A stretch of DNA of 64,000 nt from Platerodrilus igneus. Its lineage: Eukaryota; Arthropoda; Insecta; Coleoptera; Lycidae. The stretch spans positions 3,596,001 through 3,660,000 of the forward strand of contig JARFIW010000453.1 in NCBI GenBank assembly GCA_036346225.1. The letters run 5' to 3'. Position 1 is the first letter of the stretch, and each line of letters starts with the position of its first letter. The notes under the pieces were generated by a model. The model made no database searches, had not been told where the DNA came from, and saw only the letters and a list, made by a program, of their open reading frames with translations. Both the position numbers and the translations under genes were made by a program. Of this stretch, positions 46,461-58,300 are shown in pieces.

Positions 46461-47240
46461 AAAACGCCATGTTTAAAAAGATTCTTTAAACATGTTTTTG
46501 CAAATTTATGTAATGAAAATGTCCAAGGCTTACACTATCTAGTTAATAAAGCGATTCCTTGACCTTGACTTGAAAATTAAAACAACATTTCTTGAGATAA
46601 TTTTGTGTTCCTGTTGTATAAAATTTTTTTTGTTACGGTTTGCTCTTACAAGTGAAATTTTTGTTGATCTAATTTTGCTTCTCAATGGTTGTGTGAAGAA
46701 TGTACGCATCGCCAGATCCTTGTCTCCAAACGCACAATTGCATCAAGTCATCATTTCTATGTGTCCTTGATTAGAGTATCGAGTGTCTACATTTATAGTA
46801 GAACTACCTACTACGTTCCAAAGACTACAAATCGCCATATAAGGTACTGCTGTTATTGCAATTCCTTTTCCCGCTCGCTTATACAAATAGAATTTTAACG
46901 AGCATACGAGGTTAGTCCCATACATATGTATAAGAATGCAATAAAATTTTAGTTCATAACCTGATATGGAATGTCGCTTTCTTCAAAAAACTACAATTTA
47001 AATTCGCCCTGCGTAAGGTTTCAACCTTGAAATTCTCTGCGTCATACAAACGCTGCCCCAAGCACTTTCTTAAATTTCGGAAAAGGAAGGATTGCAGTGT
47101 TAAATCGAGCAAGGAAAACGATCCAGTTGGTACTGAGTTTGTACCAAAAGCTTGCGCACGCCCCACGATGTACAAACTGGTGCATAATGCTGATAGAGAT
47201 TCAATCGCCTACCTTATGCCAGATTTAACCAAGTGACACA
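46461..47240 (-). repeat. Unidentified interspersed repeat, copy 1
   Basis: It shares with 51590-52440 the blocks AAAAAGATTCTTTAAACATG, AATAAAGCGATTCCTTG-CCTTGA, CCTGTTGTATAAAAT, and later ATTCTCTGCGTCAT and AAATCGAGCAA. On the minus strand, remnants of the frame seen in the other copies (KHG-L-ANWEC) can be read but are broken. No terminal repeats located. Confidence 0.7.
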
Positions 47241-47455
47241 CTCGGGGTTTTGAGACGTTTAAGTACAAGCATCTCTTGACTGCATGACCTGAAGGGATAA
47301 ATTCAAGGTGAATCACTCCTTAAGGATCAAAAAAACGATCAACGTTATCTCGATGTTAAACTTGTAGTTGTTGATTGTGGTTCTAAATTCACCGCTTGTT
47401 GGGATTTAAATTCGGTGTCAAATTTTCAGTATAATAATTTATATCATGTGATGCG
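47241..47455. other. Flank of the errantivirus; no gene seen
   Basis: Short non-coding stretch before the LTR. Confidence 0.4.
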
Positions 47456-48018
47456 AGTTAGATTTTGGGCCTTTTGGAGCGGCTTTTTAAAAAGGGCTTC
47501 TTCCAAAAACTCTCTAACAAATTTATTTAAATAGAAATTACAATGGAAATTAACAAATGGTTGCGATATATTCATTAACGCTTTTAACAATCGAAATTAC
47601 TTTTACTAATTAATTTAATTAAACAAAATTGAGTAGCTTGAACAACCAACAATGTTAAAGTTGTAAAGCTCGAGACTGACTGGCCATCTTGGGCTCCTGA
47701 GAATATTTATGCTGTCCCTGCCCCTCACATTGCTTGTGGGAATTGCAGAGCTCATGTCTGCTATTTTCTTTATTCATTTATACAATACAAAGTAACATTC
47801 TTAATTCTGATACTTGCTGACTTATAACCTACTGTGATCTGCACCTGCAGTATCACGTTGCGTCTGGAATACAATGTCTGTTTCCGTTCTCACTGTCTAG
47901 CTTGAGAACTTTCATTAACCTTTTATTATGTCCTTCAATTATACATTGTTGCATCTAACTTAAGTTTTGATGATTCTATTTAATTATACATATATATTGA
48001 TTTGGGGAATATGTAACT
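47456..48018 (-). repeat. Errantivirus 3' LTR
   Basis: It begins (minus) AGTTACATATTCCCC and ends ...AAAATCTAACT, giving the AGT...ACT ends seen in the 17.6 group. The preceding purine tract GAAAAG serves as plus-strand primer. AATAAA-type signals lie mid-LTR. Confidence 0.85.
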
Positions 48019-48530
48019 CTTTTCGACGTAGATAAAAATTAAGGTTTAATTCAAAGATGCAAAATTTGTGTTTCATTTTTACGTTAAAAGTTTTTGGTAG
48101 GAGTATGTTTTCTATAAATTGGTGTATTGTCGTTTTGTAGGCTGTCTTAATTTTGAAGGGTTCTCTTTCTACTAAATCCAAATAGTGTTCTTGTACGGTT
48201 CTGGGGCTAATTAAAGTTTTTGAAGATCCGGTATCGATTAGTAATTTGATTTCTGCGTGAGATATTTCTATGTTGAGTAAAATGTGTTGATCGATGTTAT
48301 TTAAATTAATTACGTTTGGTCGTATTTGAATCGGTCTAGCTGAAAATTTAAGTTCGCATTTTCTTCTTTGTCCTCTCCATAGTTTTGATAGGGGGTTGTG
48401 GCATTCGCAATTTGTCTCCTCGTCTCTACTCGGAGTTGCGTCAGTATTCGCGTCCGGGTTGCCAAAATCTTCTACTTCTTGGTGGAATAGTTCTTCGAAA
48501 GTAAAGTTTCGTTTTTGGTTATAGTTTGGT
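47984..48530 (-). pseudogene. Errantivirus protease fused to env tail
   Basis: The frame is open from about 48530. It contains the retroviral aspartic protease motif LLIDTGSSKTLIS (48224-48244 encodes LIDTGSS), preceded by an ILLNIEISHAEIK strand. After KHKFCIF it changes without a stop into ELNLNFYLRRKELHIPQINIYV. That is the same C-terminus as the env relic at 12664 (SITLNFHLRQEELHIPQINIYC). An in-frame deletion has therefore joined the protease region to the last codons of env and the LTR. Confidence 0.75.
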
Positions 48531-48757
48531 CTGATTTAAGATATTTTTGTGTTTTGTCTAGTGTTATCAGATGACGTGTCTATAGGAGTTGATTTGTAAT
48601 AACTGTTGGGGTTGTTATTGTTATTTGTAATAGGTGTGTTTCTGTTGAAGTTTGCGTCAAATGTTTGTCTTGGTTGGTTTACGTTTTGATTAAACCTTGG
48701 TGTAAGTACGGGTTTTATAAGGTTTGAGTTATATGTGGGTCTTAGAAATTGTCTAAA

Positions 48758-49488
48758 TTAGTTGTGGAAATTTGTGTTATTAAAGTTTGAATTGCTCGTT
48801 CGAGATTGATTCGTTGGTGCGTTAAGGGATGTAAATTTTCGTTGTGTTGGTATTTGTCTCGCGGCTTGTATTGTTTTCATAGCTGAGCAATTTTTATTTG
48901 CATTAGGGTTATATATCCTATTTCTGTAATACATAACGTTTTCTTCCTCTACTATCATATTCATTGCTTCCTCTAAATTTTGGGACTGTTGAAATCTTAT
49001 TTTGTCCGATAGCCGTTCAGGTAATGCCTTGATGTATGTGCCTAAAGTCATTTGGTCGTACATTTTTGTCTTTAATAAACGTATATTTTGGTCGGGTTCT
49101 TTGATTTTCAGATTGGTTAAGATTAAGTTCCTCACATCTTGGCATCTCATACCAAATTGGTAGGGTGATTGATTGGGTTCCATCCGGAGGTTTATTAAGT
49201 CTCTCACCAGACATTTGATATTTCTCTGGTCGCCGAAATACGCTATTAACAACCGTTTGAAGACCCCCGTTATTTAAGATCATCGTGGCTTGCAATTAGT
49301 GTTAATGCTCTTCCGGTTAGTTTGCTGAGAATCAGGTGTAGATGTATGACATTACGATCAATGTTGCCTTTTTTGTAAAAGGATTTTAATAATGGCTTAC
49401 ACGCGGTGATAAAGATACCTAATATTGCTTGGTTTCCGTTGTATACCGGGATTGAGTCGAGATACAACCGCATATTCTCCATGTTCAA
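48758..49488 (-). pseudogene. Errantivirus gag relic
   Basis: It starts MNMENMRLYLDSIPVYNGN at 49488 and continues in two other frames to 48758. It contains the FGDQRNIKCLVRDLINLRMEPNQSPYQFG and MYDQMTLGTYIKALPERL-like capsid segments and an N/S/T-rich tail. This is the gag layout of 17.6/297-type elements, which lack zinc knuckles in some members. Two frameshifts (near 49265) break it. Confidence 0.75.
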
Positions 49489-50325
49489 TGTTTTTATATA
49501 TTTTAATTTTATATTTATTTTTAGGTCGACTTTATATTGTGTTTAGATTGTATTAAAGTTGGTATTTAGTTATTTAAAGAATCACTTATCTTTTACGTAT
49601 ATTTCATATGTTATTATCAAGTGCTATAATTACATTGAAGAGTTCTGCTGATTAATTGTCTTAGCAGTTGCGTTAAATATATAATTATAACCTTTTGTAG
49701 AGCTTGCAAATTGATGCAAAATAATTTTATTTCGGTAATAGTTTCCTGCAATAGATTGTATAAGAACTGTGTTATAATTACACGCTTTTGTTTCAGACTT
49801 TCGTTGAGTAAATCGTTTCAACAATAAAGTACATAAGATGCTTCTATAATTATACACTTTCTTTAATTTGTTGCACTGAAAGTGTTTAATTATAAAATAT
49901 GATGAGAGTCAAGTTTTGAATAAATCGTTTCCGTAATAATTACTGTAATAAGTTGTACATGAACTTGTGTTCTAATTGTACTTTAGGCTCAGACTTTGCT
50001 GAAATTGTTTCATTTATTTAAATCGTAATAAATGCTGAGTAAATTTCTTTCGTTAATAAATTGCGATAAAATGTAGTAATAAATTGTGCAAGAAATGCGT
50101 ATATAAATTCTTTTGTTGCTTTACTAGCTAGTATTAATAATTGAAAATGGTTAGGATAAATGAACTTACATAATTTATTTTCATTGCCAGTTCCATCAGT
50201 TTTCTTTCTTTGAGCTTGGTCAATTTTGTACCTTGTCCAATTTTTTGTTTGTTCTTCCAGATGAAAAATAAAGATTCAAGGCCACCAGTTTCCTCGATTT
50301 TGGATTCGCAAGTGCCCTTCTGGAA

Positions 50326-50342
50326 TCCTACCAACTGCGCCA
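50326..50342 (-). other. tRNA-Ser-type primer-binding site
   Basis: TGGCGCAGTTGGTAGGA directly follows the 5' LTR end (sharing its last T). The tRNA-Ser-primed sites of the 17.6/297 group begin TGGCGCAGTCGGTAG, so this is a near match. It fixes the direction of the element. Confidence 0.8.
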
Positions 50343-50904
50343 GTTAGATTTTGGGTCTCTTGGAGCGGTTTTTTAAAAAAGGTTTCTTCCAAAAACTCTT
50401 CTAACAAATTTATTTAAACAGAAATTACAATGGATATTAACAAATGGTTGCGTTATATTCATTAACGTTTTTAACAATCGAAATTACTTTTACTAATTAA
50501 ATTAATCAAACAAAATTGAGTAGCTTAACAACCAACAATGTTAAAGTTGTGAAGCTCGAGGCTGACTGGCCATATTGGGCTCCTGAGGGTATTTATGCTG
50601 TCCCTGCCCCTTGCATTGCTTGTGGAAATTGCAGAGTTCATGTCTGATATTTTCTTTATTCATTTATACAATACAAAGTAACAATCTTAATTCTGATACT
50701 TGCTGTCTTATAACCTACTGTGATCTGCACTTGTAGTATCACGTTGCGTCTGGAATACAATGTCTGTTTCCGTTCTCACTGTCTGGCTTGTAAACTTTTA
50801 TTAACCTTTTATTATGTCCTTAAATTATACATTGTTGCAACTAACTTAAGTTTTAATGATTCTATTTAATTATACATATATATTGATTTGGGGGATATGT
50901 AACT
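50342..50904 (-). repeat. Errantivirus 5' LTR
   Basis: Same length (563 bp) as the other LTR, begins AGTTACATATCCCCC and ends AATCTAACT. It differs at a few dozen positions by eye. Confidence 0.85.
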
Positions 50905-51589
50905 CACGTTTTTTAGAAAAATTTATAGCCTCTACTGAAGCTGTAACGTTCTTTTGAAATATTTTTAATCAATTTCATTTGAATAGTTTCTATATTAGTA
51001 AATCCTACCAATAGGGTTAGGTTATTTCCTTTAGGAAATATAGTTTTTAGTTTACATGCATTTTTGATATAAAGAAGAATTATTTTTTTAATTTATGTTG
51101 TTCATATTTAAAGATTGTCAAATTTGTTATGTGGTTTTGAGGTTAGAAATGATATCATCGGTACTTTGTATTTTAAATTAATTCAGTTTTGATTCATTTG
51201 TTTTGATTAATAATGTATGACGTCGGCGCCTATTAGGTCGTCGTCTTGAAACGGAAACAGTTCACACGCTAAGTTATATTGATTTAGGAAACGGAAAATT
51301 TCCTTAAATGGTTCAAGTTAATGTTTCCGTAAAATAATTTTTCACATTTTCGATAAAAAAAACAATACATTCGCACTCTTAATTCATTTTAAGAATTCTG
51401 CTGAAAATTATTCCGTTTTTTATGGAGGGAATATATTTCTTGTGGAGCACTTCGACAACAACATCCAAAAGAGGTAACATACAAACGTGAGTAGGTGTAT
51501 TTAATTTTCGAATAATTGGGAATCGAACCTACTATGGTATTAGTTAATAGAGTTCGGAATTATATCCTTCTAGGTTGGTGAATTTTACT
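50905..51589. other. No gene seen
   Basis: Non-coding. Parts (GTTTCTATATTAGTAAATCC-ACCAATAGGGTTAG) recur at 52436-52480, so a dispersed repeat of approximately 1.5 kb may be tandemly placed. Confidence 0.45.
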
Positions 51590-52440
51590 TTTAGGAAGAA
51601 TTCTGCATTCCCAGTTAGCAGGTGGTAAAATGCCATGTTTAAAAAGATTCTTTAAACATGTGTTTGCAAATTTAAGCAATAAAGATATCCAAGGCCAAAA
51701 CTTTATAATCAATAAAGCGATTCCTTGGCCTTGAATTAAATAAAAATCAAAACAACACATCTTGAAATACAGATTAATATCTTTAATTATATAGTTTCCT
51801 GTTCCTGTTGTATAAAATTCTCTATCAATTGTTGTTACCATTTGGTCCTCATCATAAAGCTGCAGAGTAAAAATTTTCTTAATCTAGTTTTGCTTCTCGA
51901 TGGTTGTGTTAAGAATGAACTCGTCTCACCAGATTCTTATGTGCCCTTGTATGCAAATGCACAATTGCATTGAGTCAGTATTCCTATTTGACCTTGACTA
52001 GTGCATCAATAGTCTAAATGTATAGTTGAACTACTCACAAGTTTCAAAAGACTTAAAATCTTCATATAAGATACTGTTGTTATTATAATCCCCTCCCTCG
52101 CTCATTTATCAAATAGAATTTTAACTAGTAAACTAGGAAGGTCCCACACATAGTATAAAAATGCAATAAAATTTTAGTTGATAACTTGATATTGAATGCC
52201 GCCCCCTTCAAAATACTACAAACTAAATTCGTCCTGCGTAAGGCTTTTTAGCATTTATCGTTTCAACATTAAGATTCTCTGCGTCATTCAAACACACTCG
52301 CAAGCATTTTCTTGCATTTCGGAAGAGAAGTATCGCAAAGTGTTAAATCGAGCAAATAAAGAAAATGATCTAGTTGCTATTGAGTTTTGTACCAAAAACT
52401 TGCGCACATCAATGATGCATAATATTTTATTTTAATAGTT
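51590..52440 (-). repeat. Unidentified interspersed repeat, copy 2
   Basis: On the minus strand, 51841-51560 is open for 93 codons and reads EFYTTGTGNYIIKDIN, then NLFKHGILPPANWECRILPKSKIHQPRRI at the end. The first block recurs in copy 3. Sequence up to 52440 matches the distal half of copy 1. I do not recognise the protein; a transposon ORF fragment is likely. Confidence 0.6.
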
Positions 52441-53009
52441 TCTGGATTGGTAAATACCAGCAATAGGGTTAGTGTTAAGTCATTTAAGAATGTAATTTTT
52501 AGTTTACATGTATTTTTCCTGTAAGGAATGATTATTTTTGTAATGCATATTATTCATATTCAAAGCTTGTCAAATGATATTATTGTTACTTTGTATAAAT
52601 TAGTGCAGTTTAATTATTCATTTGTTTTTAATTAATAATGTATAACATTGGTGTTTATGATATCGTCGTCTTAAAACTAAAAAGGTCACACGCTAAGATA
52701 TACTTATTCAGGAAATGAAAAATTTCCTTCCTTGGTTCAAGTTAATGTTTCAATAAGATAATTTTACATATGTTAGATACTGAGAAACAATAAAAGTACT
52801 TTCAATTTGCAGTTTTAATACATTTTCCGAATTCTACCAATAATTTCGTCTTTTTCATGGAGGGAAGGTATTTTTGTAGAACACTGCCAAGAACATTGAA
52901 AAATAACATAAGAACTCGTGTAGATACAGTTAACTTTTGAATAATTGGAAATCAAACCGACTAATGTGACTAGTTAATAGAGTTAGGAATTATATCTTAC
53001 TAGGTTGGT
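52441..53009. other. Diverged repeat of 50990-51560
   Basis: Shares blocks with 50990-51560, such as ACCAGCAATAGGGTTAG, AGTTTACATGTATTTTT and AATGTTTC-ATAA. No genes. Confidence 0.5.
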
Positions 53010-53500
53010 GAATTTTACTTTTAGGAAGAATTCTGCATTCCCAGTTAGCAGGTGGTAAAATGCCATGCTTAAAAATATTCTTATACATGTTTTTGCAAAT
53101 TTAAGTAATGAAGATATCTAAGGCCGACACCTATCTAATTAATAAAGCGATTCATTGGCCTTGGCTTAAGTAAAAATTGAAACAACATTTCTTGAAAAAC
53201 ATTAATATCTTTAATTATATAATTTCTTGTTCCTGTTATATAGAACTCTTCATTAATTTTTGTTGTGGTTTGATCTTCAATACAAAGTTGCAAAGTGAAT
53301 TTTTTATGAATATAATTTTGCTTTTCAGTGGTTGTGTCAAAAATGTGTGTCTCACCAGAGGTGTTCTTAAAATTAAAAGTAACCTGATAGGGTATTTTCC
53401 AAACTTTATTATCTACTATCTGTCTGTTGGATACCTCTTCTTCAAGGTAAGCTAACTTACTCAAGTTATATGTTGTTTCTTTAGATGCCAATTACAAAGG
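53010..53500 (-). repeat. Unidentified interspersed repeat, copy 3, with 118-codon frame
   Basis: The minus frame 53491-53135 reads through YLEEEVSNRQIVDNKVWKIP, FNFKNTSGETHIFDTTTEKQ, CIEDQTTTKINEEFYITGT and NYIIKDINVF. It looks like a real protein segment of alternating hydrophobic strands and overlaps copy 2 at YITGTRNYIIKDIN. Function unknown. It may be the most intact coding piece of this repeat family. Confidence 0.5.
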
Positions 53501-54390
53501 GCTCTACACGAACTAGATCTTTCCTCCATAAAATAATTTGAGACATCTTTGAAAAACTTCGGACAAATGAATTAAGAATGCAAATTGAAGCTACGTATGT
53601 GTCGTTTTCTCTATCTACTATACATGTGAAATTAACTTACGGAAAGGTTAACTAAGACCAGAAGAAAGGACCTTATATGTTCTGTAACCGCACAATGGCT
53701 GTAAATGTATTCATACTCAGAAAAAGAGGTCATAGGCGTTAATGATATACATTAGTAATCAAAACAAATAAATTATAATACTGCAATAATTTTATACAAA
53801 TCAGCTGTAATGAATTTGGCAACCTTTTAGTATGAACAATGTAAGATACAAAAATAGTTCTTCCTTAGATCAAGAACTCATATAATCTAGAAATTAAATT
53901 TTTTCGAGAAAATAAATTAACCCGATTGGTGGGATTTACTAATACAGAAATTATTAAAAAGAAATGTGATTATAAACATTGAAAAGGAACGTCACGCTTT
54001 GTTTCATCAACATTAAACATTTTTGAAGTCAGTAGATAAAAATTCGAGCACTTGCTTTTTTCTTTTCAAGTAACCACCTTGTACAATACCAGAGTTACAT
54101 TTGTTTCAACTACATTAAATATTTTGAAGGTAAAGTTTATATTTTTTTGTCTCTTACACATCTAGTTAATTGTTAATCATATACAGTGTTTTTTATTAAG
54201 AATGGGGAATTTCTCAAGCAGAGATACTAGAACACCATAATATTGCTAGTTAGCTACATGCATTGTAACTTACTTAAGATATACAGGGTGTTTCAAGTTA
54301 AAAATTTATTTTGAAATTTCTAAATAATTTTTAAAGTTCTGATAGGGTCATTATAATTATTTATGGGTCCGGGTTGGGACCGTGTCATTT
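53501..54390. other. No gene seen
   Basis: AT-rich. An ATACAGGGTGTTTCAAGTT motif at about 54282 resembles repeat ends widespread in insect genomes, and a shorter ATACAGGGT recurs at 56194. Confidence 0.45.
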
Positions 54391-54460
54391 TATAAATTAA
54401 GGTCGACGTTTCGCCCACTTTTGTAAGGGGCTTCATCAGGACAATAAATATATTAAAAGT
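54391..54460 (-). ncRNA. Hammerhead-ribozyme-like motif with three helices
   Basis: Minus strand: helix I strand TATATTTATTGTC, core CTGATGA (54439-54433), one extra A, stem II GCCC/GGGC, GAAA (54412-54409), then ACGT and C. The second helix I strand is GACCTTAATTTATA. GAC pairs with GTC, then TAA with TTA and TATA with TATA across small internal loops. Helix III is only the palindrome ACGT with no loop, as in dimer-forming hammerheads of Penelope-like elements and retrozymes. The extra A after A9 is non-consensus. Confidence 0.55.
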
Positions 54461-56310
54461 TAAGAATGCTAATATTAAATAGACAAGTCACAGTGTAAAG
54501 AGAAGAGTTACTCCTGAACTAGCAGACTCACTAGCTCATTCATAGCCAAAAGGTGTCTTGTGGCGAAGTAACTGATAGGGTCAATTCACTTTTAGGTTTC
54601 TTGTCGTGAGAATTACAAATTTAAAGCTTACTTTAGCATTGTTCAAATGGCACTAATTACAGACTGTTTCTGCAGAAAATCAAAACATAACGTTTTTGTA
54701 TGTTGAACTACAGTTGGAATAAATAAAAGATATGAAAGGTCGTTATATTTTACACAAAAAAGGTATTATCGTTAAATTTATGCAACTGTTGGTTTTGGTT
54801 CTTGAGTTATTGCGTCTAAATGGTTTGATGTGTTTTGCCTATGAAATGTTAATTTCTCTAAATTACAAACTATGAATAACTCTCAATTCAGTTACAGTTT
54901 ATAAAACAATTCACAGTTACAGTTCATACAGAAAATAATTCAAATTCCTACGTAATCTTTGCTAACAGATACACAATCCTGTTAATTAATAGGTGGATAA
55001 TTTACCTATCTTTTATTACGACGCTTGTAAGGGTGACTAACCAATAATCCCTGACAGATAATCTATTTAGTAAAAGTCAAAATACCTCGAACTTCAGTTC
55101 AAAATTTTCTGTAAATTATCTTTACAAAATATAAAATGAGAACTTATTCTTTATTTAAATTACAAAATATTTAATTAATTTTAACAATTTAGAAACAAAG
55201 AACCAAAGTTTTATACTTACGAAAAGTAGCCTTTATTAAAGTTGCATTTCCATCGTTATTAATGGTCAAAAATTGGTTTAGGAGCAAATTGAAACTCGAA
55301 TTAATGATCGAATACCTCCAATAAAGTTCTGGATTATATATCAACATTATCTCTATACGTCACCGTTCGACATTTTTCCGTACACATCTAGAAAATTAAC
55401 CACCTACGTGATGTAATGTTTCCGAGAATAGCAGGGTTTAACGATTTAATTAGTGTCAAGCTATGCAGTTTAAATTATTTATGTTTCTCCCGGAGCGTCT
55501 TGTTTATGTTTGTGTTAGTGGTCGCGTTTCACTTTATCCCATTGTTATACGAAGACCTATAAATAATTCTTATCGTTTTTTATTGATTATTAATGTTCGT
55601 GCGAGTTTCATTTGTAAGTGCAGATAATGTATTTTTCTTTATTAATCACGAAAGTTCTGGAATTTAGCAATTTAGCTCTATTTAAAACTATTAAGTGTTA
55701 TTTTGAAGTAAACTTTTTTATTTTTAATATTATACTTACACGGAAAAATAATTAAAGTACGCATTTGTTTTTTTATGGTTAAGTTGTGTACTCATAAAGT
55801 ACAAATTTCAGTATAATTACATAATTAATTAAAGCTTCAATTGCTTTCTTAACAGTTTTGCAAATGCAAAGAGGTTTGCATTTAATAATTGTAAAAGAGA
55901 TTAGTTTTACCTCAATAAAACGTGCTCTAACGCATATTTTACATACAGAAAATTTATTTAGTACTTTAATTAATGGGGGTTTCGTTGATAAATGCAATAG
56001 CTTTGTATTTTATCTCTTAGTAATAAAAACTTGTTCTTACGGTATCTCTCAACGATTAATTTGCACAAGGTTTAAAGTATTATTTTCGTTTTATGATCTC
56101 ATCGCGGTCTGTCACTAATGTAATAAACGAAAATTTAATCACATAATTAATAAGGGCTTTGTTTGCTAATGACAAAGAAGTACGCTTATATTATACAGGG
56201 TAGCGACATTAAATATTTGAAAATTTCAATTTCTTCAATTTCCTTCTATTTGGGTGGGCTTTATTTATAGATTTAGTGTTTCCATGATCTCTTGTGACCT
56301 CTTTATCACA
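54461..56310. other. No gene seen
   Basis: AT-rich; small open frames at 55779-56118 overlap on both strands without recognisable features. Confidence 0.45.
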
Positions 56311-56311
56311 T

Positions 56312-56313
<2 letters not shown>

Positions 56314-56350
<37 letters not shown>
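56314..56350. repeat. (AT)n microsatellite
   Basis: Pure AT run followed by TTATATTATACCGCCCCCC. Confidence 0.95.
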
Positions 56351-56352
<2 letters not shown>

Positions 56353-57911
56353 TATACCGCCCCCCTTTTGAGTTTAAACATATATTCTACCCTTTATTTT
56401 ATAAACTTTTAAAATGTGCACACCTAATGCAAGCCCCGTACTTGCACCGTTTGGTTGGTTCTTTAATTAATTATTTATTGCAATGCCTCGACTATTTAAG
56501 CTCTTAATCTCAGGGCGTTCAAACTACTTATAGTGGGTTCCGTTATAAGTAGATGTGCTAAGTCCAACCAAAGTGCACTCTTTTGTTTTACTACTAAAAT
56601 TGATACTCTACTTTTGTATATGCCAAATTTTCTAATAAGATCAAAGTTGCTATGTGCCAAATTCAATTACAACCAAAATTTGTATGACTATTTTTGACGT
56701 ATTAAAGATATTTTAAACACTCACCTGGTCTATACTCCGTTGAAGCCTCCCGGAATGCTGGCTCAAAATCCTTATCACCGTATGCGTCTTCACAATGATG
56801 TTCTTGAATTTTCGTGCCGCTTCCAGGTGTCCTTGAATTTTAACTGCTCCCCAATACCTGAAATGATTAACCCAAATTTAGAATTTAGAAAATTCAGTGC
56901 TACAACTTCCCTTGTGCTAATCTCCGCTTCGAATCCTTGTTTTTTCTATAAATCCGTCCGCTTCTCCGTATCTAATCCCAATCTACTCGTTCCTGTATCT
57001 TTTTGCTCGATGCTCCTGCTACCTTTAAACTGCTCTCCAATATCCAACTTCTTTCCTTTGTCTAACCACTCTCGATGACCTTCTAACTTTAATCCGCACT
57101 CCAATATCCAACTTCAAATCTGTATAACCACTCTCCAAATCCAATATTTTACCGTCGCACATTCACTACTATTCACTTTATACTTTCGATGCTTGTTTCT
57201 TTACCACTTTATTCAATTGAAAACTCCTTTTAAAACAACTATTTTTTATTTTCTTTTAAATATCTGTATACAAATTAGCACAGTTATGAAAACACGTCTT
57301 TTTACAAAATTGGTTCGAAAAAAATCCCCTTTGTTTACTCTCTAAGGCGACCATGTTAACTCTCTTAGCCTACTACATCTTAAAGTTCATAACAAATAAC
57401 TACGTTCGTGTCGCACATACCAAAGTTCATGTCTTTTATACAATTTCATAATCACATTAAATTCTAATATATGTCCTAAATCTTTACATTCCACCAATCA
57501 TATTTTACGTTGTTATAACTAATAATTTTGAGTTTACAAATATTGTCCAAAAGTTGATTCTATAGAAAATGAAACCAAAATAAATTATACTTGACCCTGG
57601 ATGTTTGTTGATAGTGAACATTCATAGACGCATCCGGCTTTTGGACGGCAAATGTACTTTCAAAGGCTTTTAAAATTCAAACTCGGTATAAACCCTTGAG
57701 CACTGCACATCTTATTACGTCACTTAGTCATTTTAAAATTGCCTTTTGGCACTTAATTTCAACTACTATATTTGAATGGTATTTTAGTATACATAAAATA
57801 CGGCAAACATACATTTTTAAGTTTATGAGATCAAATATGTGGATTATTTTTGTTTGGCATATACTACCTTGTACTAAACAACCCTTATAACTCTTAGTAG
57901 CTCCCTTAGAC

Positions 57912-57918
<7 letters not shown>
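56351..57918 (-). other. Possible minus-strand LTR-element leader; no gene
   Basis: CACTCACCTGGTCTATACTCC at about 56720 reads on the minus strand as an ACCAG|GTGAG donor. Upstream (plus-downstream) there are repeated short CAATATCCAACTT and AATCC-type blocks (57030-57140), as in the GTCCGGGGAG-type repeats of segment A. Assignment is tentative. Confidence 0.3.
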
Positions 57919-57945
<27 letters not shown>

Positions 57946-57946
57946 T
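57919..57946. repeat. (AT)n microsatellite
   Basis: Pure AT run abutting the repeated segment that follows. Confidence 0.9.
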
Positions 57947-57956
57947 TCTTTAAGGT

Positions 57957-58300
57957 CTATGCTGAAATAGGCCGGATCGCTAATTCGAGCCCCACTATTG
58001 GGTCGACACAATTGCTGCGGAGTTCTCCTGAAAACAAGTTAGTAAATTCGTGCCTCACACTATGACCGTCATAAATGCTCTGAGGTCTATGCTGAAATAG
58101 GCCGGATCGCTAATTCGAGAACACGTTGGGCGCCATAAATACTCTGAAGTCTACCTGGACATAACATGGATAAGTCGTGTCCCACAATTTGGGCGTCATA
58201 AATGCTCCGAAGTCTATTCTGAAATACGCCGGATCACCTACGTTCCTGGGCGCCAAAACTTATTTTCTTCACGAAGTCCGCCACGGCTGCTCTGCTACTT
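57957..58300 (-). repeat. Tandem segments with tRNA-Lys-type primer-like sites
   Basis: GGTCTATGCTGAAATAGGCC followed by GGATCGCTAATTCGAG occurs twice (57954 and 58085), with a third diverged version at 58200. They are linked by GGGCGTCATAAATGCTC-like blocks. The minus strand of 58114-58135 reads TGGCGCCCAACGTGTTCTCG, almost the classic gypsy tRNA-Lys primer site; 57985-58003 is a degraded version. Confidence 0.5.

Larger units (their letters stand above)
47456..50904 (-). mobile_element. Internally deleted errantivirus (17.6/297-like)
   Basis: Two 563-bp LTRs bracket 2.3 kb of internal sequence, read on the minus strand as LTR, tRNA-Ser-type primer site, non-coding leader, gag, protease, env tail, purine tract, LTR. 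RT, RNase H, integrase and nearly all of env are gone. LTR-to-LTR differences visible by eye number a few dozen, so it is not recent. Flanking 4-bp sequences (TGCG and CACG) do not match as a target-site duplication. Errantiviruses are gypsy-type insect elements, often expressed in gonads; this copy cannot encode its own replication. Confidence 0.85.
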
